A stretch of 64,000 nucleotides of DNA from NCBI GenBank assembly GCA_041161065.1, contig JBEAVE010000040.1, forward strand, positions 1 to 64,000. The letters are read 5' to 3'. Under the pieces are notes generated by a model that saw nothing but the letters and a program-made list of their open reading frames with translations, ran no database searches and was not told where the DNA came from. A program made the position numbers and the translations under genes. Below, piece by piece: positions 8,695 to 17,078 of the stretch (its first letter is position 1; the number at the start of each line of letters is the position of its first letter). This stretch comes from DYRG01 sp041161065. GTDB lineage: Bacteria; Pseudomonadota; Gammaproteobacteria; Beggiatoales; Beggiatoaceae.

Positions 8695-8722
8695 CAATGG
8701 GGCTTTTTTAATCCCATTCAAG
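8695..8722 (-). promoter_or_regulatory. Sigma-32 heat-shock promoter of grpE-dnaK
   Basis: The minus strand reads CTTGAAT, 13 bases, then CCCCATTG. The sigma-32 consensus is CTTGAAA-N13-17-CCCCATNT, so only one base per element differs. It is correctly placed for a short grpE leader. Confidence 0.75.
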
Positions 8723-8766
8723 AGGTTATTTTTTAATCTTAATTCTGATTCTATCCCCCCACAACA

Positions 8767-8797
8767 AACCCGCTATGTTTCTAAAACCTAGCAGGTT
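8767..8797. repeat. Imperfect 31-bp palindrome, REP-like
   Basis: AACCCGCTATGTTT pairs with AAACCTAGCAGGTT at 12 of 14 positions around a short centre. It sits alone in the 381-base gap between grpE and the pyrophosphatase gene. The rest of the gap, apart from the sigma-32 promoter, shows nothing I can name. A mobile REP-type element is possible, but only one copy was seen here. Confidence 0.4.
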
Positions 8798-9042
8798 TTC
8801 TATACATTGGTGTTTTTGTTTTCCCAAACCTGTTGAAGGCTTTTTCGCCGATTTTCCCCGTTTGTCCGCGCGCGAGGTAGAAAAGATAGGTCAAAATCCA
8901 GAGGGGCGAAAATCTAAATTGCCGATTAGGTGAGATAGTTTTATGATAGGCAAGCGCGGGCGGTTATTAAAGTTATCATGCGCGCGTGGTTGTTTTTTAA
9001 TTGTTTGATTTTTTTACCATTTCAAAGAGGAGTTTGTTTGTA

Positions 9043-11097
9043 ATGACAGCAGGTTTGATTTTTGCCGTGCTTTGTGCTGTTGCCGCGATTGTCTACGGCA
9101 TTTGGGCGCGGAATAATATTCTAAGCGAATCAGCAGGTAATGAGCGGATGCAGCAAATTGCGGCAGCCATTCAAGAAGGAGCTGGTGCTTATTTGAAACG
9201 CCAATATACAACCATTTCAATGGTGGGTATTGTGGTTCTCGTGGCGATTGCCTATTTCTTGGACGCGAAAACAGCGGTCGGTTTTGCGATTGGCGCGGTT
9301 TTGTCGGGATTGGCGGGCTTTATCGGCATGAACATTTCCGTTCAAGCAAACGTTCGCACCGCTGAAGCAGCACGCGGCGGCTTGGCAAAAGCCCTCGACT
9401 TAGCGTTTCGCGGCGGCGCAATCACCGGTATGCTCGTGGTCGGATTGGGTTTATTGGGCGTGGCGGGGTATTACATTGTTTTACAAATGTATTTTCCCTC
9501 CGCCAACACGCATGACACCATTCAACCTTTAGTGGGTTTAGCATTTGGTGGTTCATTGATTTCGATTTTCGCACGGTTGGGCGGCGGGATTTTCACCAAA
9601 GGCGCAGACGTGGGCGCGGATTTAGTGGGTAAAGTTGAAGCGGGCATTCCCGAAGATGACCCTCGTAACCCTGCGGTCATTGCCGATAACGTCGGTGACA
9701 ATGTGGGTGACTGCGCGGGCATGGCTGCGGATTTATTCGAAACTTACGCGGTGACGGTGGTCGCGACGATGATTTTGGGCGCATTGACCTTCAAAGCCGC
9801 CGCCGAAAATGCAGTGGTTTATCCGTTGATTTTAGGCGGTGTGTCGATCATCGCTTCAATTATTGGCTGTTTCTTTGTGAAAGCCCCCGACGGCAGAATT
9901 ATGTGGGGTTTGTATAAAGGCTTGATCGTCGCGGGTGTATTGGCGTTAATTGCGTATTTACCCGTCACCATGCTGTTTATCCCTGATAACGCCTTGAATG
10001 AATTGATGAATATAGCGGGCGGGGCGCAAATGCGTTTATTTGGCGCAGCAGCGATTGGGTTAGTCTTAACCGCCGCCATCGTGTGGATTACTGAATATTA
10101 CACCGGCACAGAATACCCGCCTGTTCAACACGTTGCAGAAGCCTCTCAATTCGGTCACGGCACAAACATCATCGCAGGTTTGGGTGTGTCCATGAAATCC
10201 ACCGCTTTGCCCGTTTTAGCCGTGTGCGCGGCAATTTGGGGAAGTTACTATTTGGCGGGTTTGTACGGGATCGCCATCGCAGCAACTTCAATGTTATCGA
10301 TGGCAGGCATTATCGTCGCATTAGACGCTTATGGTCCGATTACGGATAACGCCGGCGGGATCGCGGAAATGGCTGAATTACCTAAAGAAGTCCGCGAAGT
10401 CACCGATCCTTTAGACGCGGTCGGCAACACTACCAAAGCCGTCACCAAAGGTTATGCAATTGGTTCGGCGGGTTTGGCGGCGTTAGTGTTATTCGCGGAT
10501 TACACCCACGCTTTACAAGCAAAATCAGCGGGTCACATCGCAATGACCTTTGATTTATCAGATCACATGGTGGTGATCGGGTTATTCATTGGCGGCATGA
10601 TTCCGTATTTATTTGGCGCGATGGCGATGGAAGCGGTCGGACGTGCAGCGAGCGCGGTGGTGTCTGAAGTGCGCCGCCAATTCCGCGACATCAAAGGCAT
10701 CATGGAAGGCACAGCAAAACCCGAATACGGTGTGTGTGTCGATATGCTCACCAAAGCGGCGATTAAAGAGATGATTTTACCGTCTATTTTGCCTATTTTA
10801 GTGCCTGTTTTAGTGGGTTTATTGTTAGGACCCAAAGCACTCGGCGGCGTATTAATGGGTACGATCATCACGGGACTTTTCGTTGCAATATCAATGACTA
10901 CCGGTGGTGGCGCATGGGATAACGCCAAAAAATACATCGAAGATGGACATTACGGCGGCAAGGGTTCAGAAACCCACAAAGCCGCTGTGACAGGCGATAC
11001 CGTCGGCGACCCCTACAAAGACACCGCAGGTCCCGCTGTCAATCCTTTAATCAAAATCATTAACATCGTCGCGTTATTATTAGTGCCGTTGTTATAA
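9043..11097 (+). CDS. hppA: K+-independent proton-pumping inorganic pyrophosphatase
   Basis: This 684-residue membrane pyrophosphatase with about 16 helices couples PPi hydrolysis to H+ export. The catalytic loops are intact: DVGADLVGKVEAGIPEDDPR with NPAVIADNVGDNVGDCAGMA, and the C-terminal GDTVGDPYKDTAGPAVNPLIK. GNTTKA carries Lys where K+-dependent enzymes have Ala. By the known rule this predicts a K+-independent H+ pump, not a Na+ pump. I chose the ATG at 9043, with AGAGGAG ten bases upstream, over an in-frame TTG at 9001. The gene stands alone and is followed by a hairpin. Confidence 0.96.
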   Translation: MTAGLIFAVLCAVAAIVYGIWARNNILSESAGNERMQQIAAAIQEGAGAYLKRQYTTISMVGIVVLVAIAYFLDAKTAVGFAIGAVLSGLAGFIGMNISVQANVRTAEAARGGLAKALDLAFRGGAITGMLVVGLGLLGVAGYYIVLQMYFPSANTHDTIQPLVGLAFGGSLISIFARLGGGIFTKGADVGADLVGKVEAGIPEDDPRNPAVIADNVGDNVGDCAGMAADLFETYAVTVVATMILGALTFKAAAENAVVYPLILGGVSIIASIIGCFFVKAPDGRIMWGLYKGLIVAGVLALIAYLPVTMLFIPDNALNELMNIAGGAQMRLFGAAAIGLVLTAAIVWITEYYTGTEYPPVQHVAEASQFGHGTNIIAGLGVSMKSTALPVLAVCAAIWGSYYLAGLYGIAIAATSMLSMAGIIVALDAYGPITDNAGGIAEMAELPKEVREVTDPLDAVGNTTKAVTKGYAIGSAGLAALVLFADYTHALQAKSAGHIAMTFDLSDHMVVIGLFIGGMIPYLFGAMAMEAVGRAASAVVSEVRRQFRDIKGIMEGTAKPEYGVCVDMLTKAAIKEMILPSILPILVPVLVGLLLGPKALGGVLMGTIITGLFVAISMTTGGGAWDNAKKYIEDGHYGGKGSETHKAAVTGDTVGDPYKDTAGPAVNPLIKIINIVALLLVPLL

Positions 11098-11120
11098 TTT
11101 TGCGTTAATTCAACCCGAAG

Positions 11121-11144
11121 AACGCCTCAGCAATGGGGCGTTTT
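11121..11144 (+). terminator. Probable terminator after hppA
   Basis: AACGCC pairs with GGCGTT around a ten-base loop, followed by TTTT. Flanking ACCC and GGGT can extend the stem across a small internal loop. Confidence 0.6.
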
Positions 11145-11259
11145 GGGTCGGTATAAAGTTGGGTGAAGCATTGAACTAATCAATTGAAATATAAAGGCTA
11201 TCGTTCATTTAAAGTTTAAAAAGCCCAATGCGTTTATTTTATTGAGCTTTTGAAATGTT

Positions 11260-11877
11260 TTAATAGGGTTTCTGACCTAAGAAATTCCCCGCTGGATTAT
11301 AGTTACAACCCACAATTAACGTATTCCCACAGGTAGCTTTCGCACAACCCACTTGCGTGGTATTTCTCCAGACCATTTGTGTGTAATGTCCAAAACGAGA
11401 GAAATTGCTCCCGCTAATGGTTTCACCGTTGTAAAGACTTTTCTCACTTTCCCACGATTTCACCGCGTCCCCCACACCATAATAACCCACCGTGCCCATA
11501 AATAAATTTTCACCATATCGTTTGTTAGGATTATGCACTAAAGAACAGTTGGTGGCGGCTAATTGATCAACCCAGTTTTGAACGTAATTTGCTGCATCAC
11601 TCGACCAATTCAAATTTCCTACCCCAACATTTGCACGCACTTGATTATGCAGGGTTAAAAGCGTTTTAACTTCCTCCGAAGATAATCTCGAACCGGTATT
11701 TGAAGGTAGCGACGGCGTTTGAGGAACTGAAATGGGAGAAGGCGGTGAAATAACGGGAGGATTATTGGGATAAGTCGGGGTTTGTGGAAGGGGTTGTCCT
11801 TGATTTGACGGTTTAACATACACGCAACTCGCCATCAAACCCGAACTCACAACCCAAAAAAACGTCGACGATTTCAT
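11260..11877 (-). CDS. CAP-domain (SCP/PR-1-like) lipoprotein
   Basis: This 205-residue lipoprotein has a signal sequence ending in the lipobox MASC (Cys18). A Pro-rich linker (about 22-62) follows, and then a CAP domain from about residue 68. Domain hallmarks are LLTLHNQVRANVGVGNLNWS, HNPNKRYGENLF, AVKSWESEK, FGHYTQMVWRNTTQVGCA and CNYNPAGN. The conserved His/Glu cluster of the CAP cavity is present (H of HNPNKRYGEN, E of YGEN, E of WESE, H of GHYTQ). Bacterial CAP proteins are mostly of unknown role. It is a single gene with AAGGAG before the ATG. Confidence 0.88.
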   Translation of the reverse strand: MKSSTFFWVVSSGLMASCVYVKPSNQGQPLPQTPTYPNNPPVISPPSPISVPQTPSLPSNTGSRLSSEEVKTLLTLHNQVRANVGVGNLNWSSDAANYVQNWVDQLAATNCSLVHNPNKRYGENLFMGTVGYYGVGDAVKSWESEKSLYNGETISGSNFSRFGHYTQMVWRNTTQVGCAKATCGNTLIVGCNYNPAGNFLGQKPY

Positions 11878-11946
11878 GGTAAAACTCCTTGCTTTTTTGA
11901 TTGAATTGAGAGGAAGATTATAACTATTTTATGGAGAAAATGTGCC

Positions 11947-11975
11947 TTTAAAATTTTTTAATTATATGTTATAAT
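11947..11975 (+). promoter_or_regulatory. Sigma-70 promoter of ahcY with extended -10
   Basis: A perfect TATAAT at 11970-11975 is preceded by TGT (extended -10 motif). TTTAAA lies 17 bases upstream as a weak -35. Transcription would start about 7 bases before the riboswitch aptamer. Confidence 0.6.
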
Positions 11976-11988
11976 TGCGCTAATTTTT

Positions 11989-12046
11989 ACTGAGGGGTGC
12001 TGCGACCATTTTGGCTAGGCTCAGTGATTTGTAAAAAACCGCGCTC
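11989..12046 (+). promoter_or_regulatory. SAH riboswitch aptamer upstream of ahcY
   Basis: The sequence fits the S-adenosylhomocysteine riboswitch. P1 is ACTGAG (11989-11994) with CTCAGT (12020-12025). The conserved core reads GGGTGCTGCGACC...GGCTAGG. A pseudoknot can form between GGGTGC (11995-12000) and GCGCTC (12041-12046), with G-U wobbles. This class is known to raise ahcY expression when SAH accumulates, matching the next gene. Confidence 0.9.
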
Positions 12047-12081
12047 ACAAACCTAACTTTTCTGGTTTGGAGCGTTTTTTT
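12042..12081 (+). terminator. Riboswitch-linked intrinsic terminator in the ahcY leader
   Basis: CGCTC-AC-AAACC pairs with GGTTT-G-GAGCG around a ten-base loop, followed by seven T. Its 5' arm CGCTC is the same sequence needed for the SAH pseudoknot. The two folds therefore exclude each other, which predicts SAH-dependent antitermination. Confidence 0.8.
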
Positions 12082-12121
12082 ATGCTCTAAATCAGCCTAA
12101 CTTTCTTTGGAGAAACTTCAA

Positions 12122-13411
12122 ATGTTTAATGATTACAAAGTTGCAGATATAAATTTGGCGGATTGGGGACGTAAAGAAATCGCCATTGCAGAAACTGAAA
12201 TGCCCGGTTTAATGGCGTTGAGAAAAGAATACGGTGCGCAGAAACCCTTAAAAGGTGCAAGAATCGCCGGTTGTTTGCATATGACCATTCAAACCGCTGT
12301 GTTGATAGAAACGTTAGTGGAACTCGGCGCAGAAGTACGTTGGTCATCTTGTAATATTTTCTCTACCCAAGATCACGCAGCTTCAGCTATTGCAGCGAAA
12401 AATATTCCCGTCTTTGCGTGGAAGGGAGAAACTGAAGAAGAATTTTGGTGGTGTATTGAGAAAACTATCTTTGGTGAAAATGGTTGGAAACCTAACATGA
12501 TTTTAGATGATGGTGGGGATTTAACTTTAGTCATGCACCAGAAATATCCAGAATTATTAAAAGATGTCAAAGGTATTTCAGAAGAAACCACTACTGGCGT
12601 ACATCGTTTATATGAAATGATGGACAAAGGAGAATTATTAGTTCCTTGCATCAATGTCAATGATTCTGTTACGAAATCTAAATTTGACAATTTATACGGT
12701 TGCAGAGAATCGTTAGTGGACGGCATTAAACGTGCAACCGACGTAATGATTGCTGGAAAGATTTGTGTTGTTTTAGGTTATGGTGATGTTGGTAAAGGTT
12801 CTGCGCAAGCATTTCGGGGTTTAGGTGCAACCGTTTGGGTCACTGAAATTGATCCGATTTGTGCATTACAAGCAGCAATGGAAGGTTATCGAGTTGTTAC
12901 AATGGATCAGGCGGCTTCGCAAGCGGATATTTTTGTAACTGCAACCGGTAATGTAAATGTAATTACCCATGAACATATGTTACAAATGCGAGATCAAGCA
13001 ATCATTTGTAATATTGGGCATTTTGATTCAGAAATTGATGTTGCATCGTTAAAGCAATATCAATGGGAAAACATTAAACCGCAAGTGGATCATATTATTT
13101 TACCGAGTGGAAAAAGATTGATTTTATTAGCGGAAGGAAGATTGGTTAATTTAGGGTGTGCAACTGGGCATCCAAGTTTTGTAATGTCCAATTCATTTAC
13201 TAATCAAGTTTTAGCGCAAATTGAACTGTGGAATCATTATGAAAAATATGAGAAGAAAGTTTATGTATTGCCTAAACATTTAGATGAGAAAGTTGCTCGA
13301 TTACATTTGGAGAGAATTGGTGCAAAATTAACCCAAATGACATCTGCACAAGCAACCTATTTGAATTTACCGATTGAAGGTCCTTACAAACCAGAGCATT
13401 ATCGTTACTAA
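12122..13411 (+). CDS. ahcY: S-adenosylhomocysteine hydrolase (adenosylhomocysteinase)
   Basis: The enzyme splits S-adenosylhomocysteine into adenosine and homocysteine, clearing the by-product of methyl transfer. The 429-residue tetrameric NAD+ enzyme shows the cofactor motif GYGDVGKGSAQAFRGLGA. Other family blocks are HMTIQTAVLIETLVELGAEV, the CNIFSTQDHAA motif, ILDDGGDLT, SEETTTGVHRLYEM and the C-terminal EGPYKPEHYRY. The ATG at 12122 is preferred over a TTG at 12107 because GGAG lies nine bases upstream of it. Expression should respond to SAH through the leader riboswitch. A strong terminator follows. Confidence 0.98.
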   Translation: MFNDYKVADINLADWGRKEIAIAETEMPGLMALRKEYGAQKPLKGARIAGCLHMTIQTAVLIETLVELGAEVRWSSCNIFSTQDHAASAIAAKNIPVFAWKGETEEEFWWCIEKTIFGENGWKPNMILDDGGDLTLVMHQKYPELLKDVKGISEETTTGVHRLYEMMDKGELLVPCINVNDSVTKSKFDNLYGCRESLVDGIKRATDVMIAGKICVVLGYGDVGKGSAQAFRGLGATVWVTEIDPICALQAAMEGYRVVTMDQAASQADIFVTATGNVNVITHEHMLQMRDQAIICNIGHFDSEIDVASLKQYQWENIKPQVDHIILPSGKRLILLAEGRLVNLGCATGHPSFVMSNSFTNQVLAQIELWNHYEKYEKKVYVLPKHLDEKVARLHLERIGAKLTQMTSAQATYLNLPIEGPYKPEHYRY

Positions 13412-13421
13412 TTCAATGGTC

Positions 13422-13458
13422 AGGCGGATTACAAAAAACGTGATCCGCCTTTTCTTTT
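13422..13458 (+). terminator. Terminator after ahcY
   Basis: AGGCGGAT pairs with ATCCGCCT around a 13-base loop, followed by TTTTCTTTTTC. It lies just after the ahcY stop. Confidence 0.85.
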
Positions 13459-13478
13459 TCTCTTATTTTTCTTAGCGA

Positions 13479-14996
13479 TTAGCTCAAAAAAAGTTGATAT
13501 GCAGGATTTTGATCTTCTTCCCAATGCGGGTAATTGAGTTGTTTCAAAAAAGATTCAAATTCTTGTTTATCTTGATCAGGAAATTGGATACCCATCAATA
13601 CTTTACCGTAGGCTGCGCCGTGATTTCGATAATGAAACAAACTAATATTCCAGCGTTGTCCCATTTCGGTTAAAAAGTGGAGCAACGCGCCCGGTCTTTC
13701 AGGGAATTCCACGCGGTACAAATGCTCATTTAAAGGTTTATAAGAATGTCCGCCGACCATGTGTCGAACGTGAATTTTAGCGATTTCGTTGTCGGTCAAA
13801 TCCACCACGCGATAATCTTTATCGTTAAGTTTTTGAATTAACCGCTCTTTTTCCTTCATGCCTTGTTCACCCAACCGCACCCCGACAAATACTTGCGCAT
13901 CATGATCATCGGCGTAACGATAATTGAATTCGGTGATCGTGCGCTGTCCCAACGTGTGGCAAAAAGTGCGGAAACTCCCTGATTTTTCAGGAATTGTTAC
14001 TGCCATTAAGGCTTCGCGTTGTTCGCCGACTTCGGTGCGTTCGGCGACGTGTTGCAAGCGTTCAAAATTCATATTTGCGCCGCTTGAAATTGTAATAAGC
14101 GTTTGATTTTTAATGTTATGTTGCGAAACATATTCTTTCAATCCCGCCAACGCCAACGCCCCCGCCGGTTCAGTGACGACGCGCGTTGCCTCAAAAATAT
14201 CCTTAATTGCCGCACAAATCGCATCGGTATTCACTAAAATCACGTCATCGACATAATTCTTAGCTAATTCAAAGGGTTCTTTGCCAATTTGTCGCACCGC
14301 CACCCCGTCCGCAAAAATCCCCACTTGCGGCAAAATCACCCGCTCATTCGCCCGCAACGCCGCATACAAACACGCCGCATCATCGGGTTCAACGCCAATA
14401 ATTTTGATGTCAGGGCGCACATATTTGACGTATGCCGCGATCCCCGCAATCAATCCGCCGCCACCCACCGGCACAAAAATCGCGTGAATATCGCCCGTGT
14501 GTTGATGCAAAATTTCCATGCCAATCGTACCCTGACCCGCAATCACCTCCGCGTCATCATACGGGTGAATAAAGGTAAGCTCTTGTTCTTCCGCGAGTTT
14601 TTTAGCGTGCGCGCCCGCATCATCATAACTATTGCCGTGCAAAATAATTTCCGCGTCCAATTCTCTGACCGCGTTAATTTTAATATCGGGGGTGGTTTTG
14701 GGCATCACAATTAAGGCTTTGATTTGTAACTTTTTTGCCGCCAAAGCCACACCTTGGGCATGGTTTCCTGCCGATGCCGCAATCACCCCGCGCGCCGCCA
14801 TTTCGGGCGACAAATGCGCCATTTTATTGTAAGCACCCCGCAATTTGAAAGAAAAAACCGGCTGTTGATCCTCTCGTTTGATATAAATTTCATTACCCAA
14901 TCGTTTGGATAAGTTCTTCGCATGATCTAAATCGGTTTCTTTCGCCACATCATACACACGGGCTTGTAATATTTTCTTTACATAAGAAGTGAGCAT
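13479..14996 (-). CDS. ilvA: Threonine ammonia-lyase, biosynthetic (threonine deaminase)
   Basis: This PLP enzyme turns threonine into 2-oxobutanoate, the first step of isoleucine synthesis. The 505-residue length matches the biosynthetic IlvA type. The catalytic domain (1-320) shows the PLP lysine in VFSFKLRGAYNKM, the ASAGNHAQGVA loop and the phosphate-binding GGGGLIAGIA. Two C-terminal ACT-like regulatory domains follow (about 325-500), including FPERPGALLHFLTEMG and RNHGAAYGKVLMG; in the family these mediate isoleucine inhibition. It lies 23 bases downstream of the metal-efflux gene and is probably co-transcribed with it. Confidence 0.97.
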   Translation of the reverse strand: MLTSYVKKILQARVYDVAKETDLDHAKNLSKRLGNEIYIKREDQQPVFSFKLRGAYNKMAHLSPEMAARGVIAASAGNHAQGVALAAKKLQIKALIVMPKTTPDIKINAVRELDAEIILHGNSYDDAGAHAKKLAEEQELTFIHPYDDAEVIAGQGTIGMEILHQHTGDIHAIFVPVGGGGLIAGIAAYVKYVRPDIKIIGVEPDDAACLYAALRANERVILPQVGIFADGVAVRQIGKEPFELAKNYVDDVILVNTDAICAAIKDIFEATRVVTEPAGALALAGLKEYVSQHNIKNQTLITISSGANMNFERLQHVAERTEVGEQREALMAVTIPEKSGSFRTFCHTLGQRTITEFNYRYADDHDAQVFVGVRLGEQGMKEKERLIQKLNDKDYRVVDLTDNEIAKIHVRHMVGGHSYKPLNEHLYRVEFPERPGALLHFLTEMGQRWNISLFHYRNHGAAYGKVLMGIQFPDQDKQEFESFLKQLNYPHWEEDQNPAYQLFLS

Positions 14997-15019
14997 AAAA
15001 TCCTTTTTTCTATCTCTTA

Positions 15020-15913
15020 TTATTCAGCAAGAATAACATTATGGGAAATGGCTTGTTCTTCAGGTTCAACGTGAATAGTAATTTCACTATTGGGCAACGC
15101 ATTTTCTAATGCCAGTTCAATTCTATCACAAATCTCATGAGCGGTTACAACTTGCATCGTTGCGGGAACAACCAAATGAAATTCTACAAACATTTTCTTA
15201 CCCGCTTGTCGAGTTCTCAATCGATGCACTTGTAATGCGCCGTGCATTTCTTGAGAAATAATATTCTGAACAGTTATTAAATCTTCTGGATTCAAGGCTT
15301 TATCCATCAAACAATCGACAGATTCTTTTAATAATTGCCAGCCCATAAATAAAATATGTAATGCAACACCCATTGCTAATAATGGATCAAGCAACCACCA
15401 ACCCGTTAGCCACGCCAAACCCACGCCAAACCAAATACCAATCGAGGTAATCACATCACTTAAAATATGCAAACCATCGGCTTTCAAAGCAGGAGATTGC
15501 AATGTTTTTGCTTCATTCAAAAGAAACCACGCCAACCCGCCATTTAATATCGACGCGATAAAAGAAATGCTCAAACCTAAAAGGGGTGCATCTAATGGTA
15601 TGGGTTGTAATAAACGGAGTATTGATTCGTGCAAAGTTGCTAAGGCGGCAACGCCAATTAACATACTTTCTAAAATCGCTGAAAAATATTCCGCTTTGCT
15701 ATGTCCAAAAGGGTGTTCTTCATCGGCGGGTTGATGGGCAATTTTTAGAGCAACTAGCATTGCCATTGCGGCGGCAACATTTACAAAGGATTCTAATGCG
15801 TCTGAATATAATGCAACCGATCCCGTTAATCCAAATGCAATCCATTTGAAAACCAGCACCAAACCACCAATTGCTAAACTTATTTTGCCGGCTTGTAACG
15901 CATCTTTTAACAT
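15020..15913 (-). CDS. Cation diffusion facilitator (FieF-like divalent metal exporter)
   Basis: This 297-residue CDF transporter of the inner membrane exports Fe2+, Zn2+ or similar ions in exchange for protons. Six helices are visible. The metal site is recognised from DALESFVNV (helix 2) and LHILSDVITS (helix 5, H-x3-D). The cytosolic loop HPFGHSKAEYFSA is typical of FieF/MamB-like members. A C-terminal regulatory domain follows (about 205-290, with VHRLRTRQAGKKMFVEFHL). It appears to share a transcript with ilvA. Metal specificity cannot be read from the sequence. Confidence 0.93.
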   Translation of the reverse strand: MLKDALQAGKISLAIGGLVLVFKWIAFGLTGSVALYSDALESFVNVAAAMAMLVALKIAHQPADEEHPFGHSKAEYFSAILESMLIGVAALATLHESILRLLQPIPLDAPLLGLSISFIASILNGGLAWFLLNEAKTLQSPALKADGLHILSDVITSIGIWFGVGLAWLTGWWLLDPLLAMGVALHILFMGWQLLKESVDCLMDKALNPEDLITVQNIISQEMHGALQVHRLRTRQAGKKMFVEFHLVVPATMQVVTAHEICDRIELALENALPNSEITIHVEPEEQAISHNVILAE

Positions 15914-15938
15914 ATTAAAAATTCCTTTTTTTGAAAAC

Positions 15939-15968
15939 TTGACAGCTAAAATCCTCTAGCGTTATTAT
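15939..15968 (+). promoter_or_regulatory. Sigma-70 promoter of bamE
   Basis: A perfect TTGACA, an 18-base spacer and TATTAT (5 of 6) lie 44 bases before the bamE start and divergent from the CDF gene. Confidence 0.75.
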
Positions 15969-16011
15969 CAAATCACTTTTTTAATCTCACAGAATATCAA
16001 GGATAGGTTTC

Positions 16012-16371
16012 ATGTTAAGAATTATGCTATTAAGTTTGCTCATTTTTACAAACGGTTGTGTCTATAAAATTGACATTCAACAAGGCAATATTGTAACACA
16101 AGAAATGTTGAGCAAATTAGAAATCGGTATGACTAAACAAAAAACACGTTTTTTATTAGGAACGCCTTTATTACAAGATATGTTTCATCAAGACCGCTGG
16201 GATTATTTCTACAGCGTCCAGAAACATTTAGAAACCCCTAAAGAACGCCGTATTACCTTGTTATTTGAGAAAGATGCTTTAGCGGCAATTAGCGGTGATG
16301 TACCCGACAATTTACGCAACAAATTACCCGCTTCCTCACCCAAAATTGAAAAACAAGAACCGTTGCTGTAG
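16012..16371 (+). CDS. bamE: Outer-membrane assembly lipoprotein BamE
   Basis: This 119-residue SmpA/OmlA lipoprotein belongs to the BAM complex, which inserts beta-barrel proteins in the outer membrane. The signal ends at TNGC (Cys16). The mature domain shows the family pattern QGNIVTQEMLSKLEIGMTK, then FLLGTPLLQDMFHQDRWDY, then YSVQKHLETP. It is monocistronic between its own promoter and diaA. A GGATAGG ribosome-like site precedes the ATG. Confidence 0.95.
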   Translation: MLRIMLLSLLIFTNGCVYKIDIQQGNIVTQEMLSKLEIGMTKQKTRFLLGTPLLQDMFHQDRWDYFYSVQKHLETPKERRITLLFEKDALAAISGDVPDNLRNKLPASSPKIEKQEPLL

Positions 16372-16414
16372 AAACTCAATTTTTCTGCCAACGGAGATTA
16401 AATTGTAGCTCAAA

Positions 16415-16444
16415 TTGAATTATTTAGTAGGGTGTTGGGATAAT
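16415..16444 (+). promoter_or_regulatory. Candidate promoter of diaA-dolP-coaD
   Basis: TTGAAT and GATAAT are separated by 18 bases, each a partial match to sigma-70 hexamers. They lie 28 bases before the first possible diaA start. Confidence 0.4.
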
Positions 16445-16471
16445 TTACAGTAAAATGGGCTATTTTTTGAG

Positions 16472-17074
16472 ATGTTTTCTGTGATGAATAAATTAGCACA
16501 CCGCGCGGCGGGGTTGTTTGCCGACAGCCTTGCCGTGAAAACACAATCAATGCACTGTTTGCCCGAAGCGATTGCAAAAGCCGCCCAGCAAATAGCGCAA
16601 GCCCTTCAAAATCATAAAAAAGTTCTCAGTTGTGGAAATGGCGGATCGGCAGGTGATGCGCAACATTTTTCCTCTGAATTGCTCAATCGTTTCGAGCGCG
16701 AACGAATAGGTTTGGCAGCCATCGCATTAACCACCGATTCCTCCACCATTACTTCCATTGCCAATGATTATGCGTACCGTGAGATTTTTTCTAGGCAAAT
16801 TAAGGCGTTAGGACATCAAGGCGACGTATTATTAGCGATTACCACGAGTGGAAATTCTGAGAATGTGTTGGCGGCAGTAGAAATCGCCCATCAAAAAGAA
16901 ATGAGCGTGGTATTATTGAGTGGGCGCGACGGAGGAAATATTGCAAAAACGTTGAGAAACAACGACATTGAAATCCGCGTCCCCGCCCATTCAACCGCGC
17001 GCATTCAGGAAGTTCATCTTTTGGTCATTCACTGTTTGTGCGATTTAATTGATGCGCAACTTTTTGGAGAATAA
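16472..17074 (+). CDS. diaA: SIS-domain protein DiaA (phosphoheptose-isomerase family)
   Basis: This 200-residue single SIS domain shows CGNGGSAGDAQHFSSEL and LAITTSGNSENVLAAVEIA. The family includes GmhA, which makes heptose-7-phosphate, and DiaA, which binds DnaA and times replication. I favour DiaA because dolP (yraP) follows directly, as in the yraO-yraP pair of enteric bacteria. The catalytic pattern alone does not settle this. The start could also be the ATG at 16484; neither has a strong ribosome site. The end lies 4 bases before the dolP ATG. Confidence 0.85.
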   Translation: MFSVMNKLAHRAAGLFADSLAVKTQSMHCLPEAIAKAAQQIAQALQNHKKVLSCGNGGSAGDAQHFSSELLNRFERERIGLAAIALTTDSSTITSIANDYAYREIFSRQIKALGHQGDVLLAITTSGNSENVLAAVEIAHQKEMSVVLLSGRDGGNIAKTLRNNDIEIRVPAHSTARIQEVHLLVIHCLCDLIDAQLFGE

Positions 17075-17078
17075 AAAT

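Noticed and set aside
9001..9042. TTG start extending the pyrophosphatase by 14 residues
   Set aside because: The ribosome site AGAGGAG serves the ATG at 9043. The added residues are polar and precede the first membrane helix.
10563..10937. Minus-strand 124-codon frame inside hppA
   Set aside because: Shadow of the pyrophosphatase reading frame with no ribosome site or recognisable domain.
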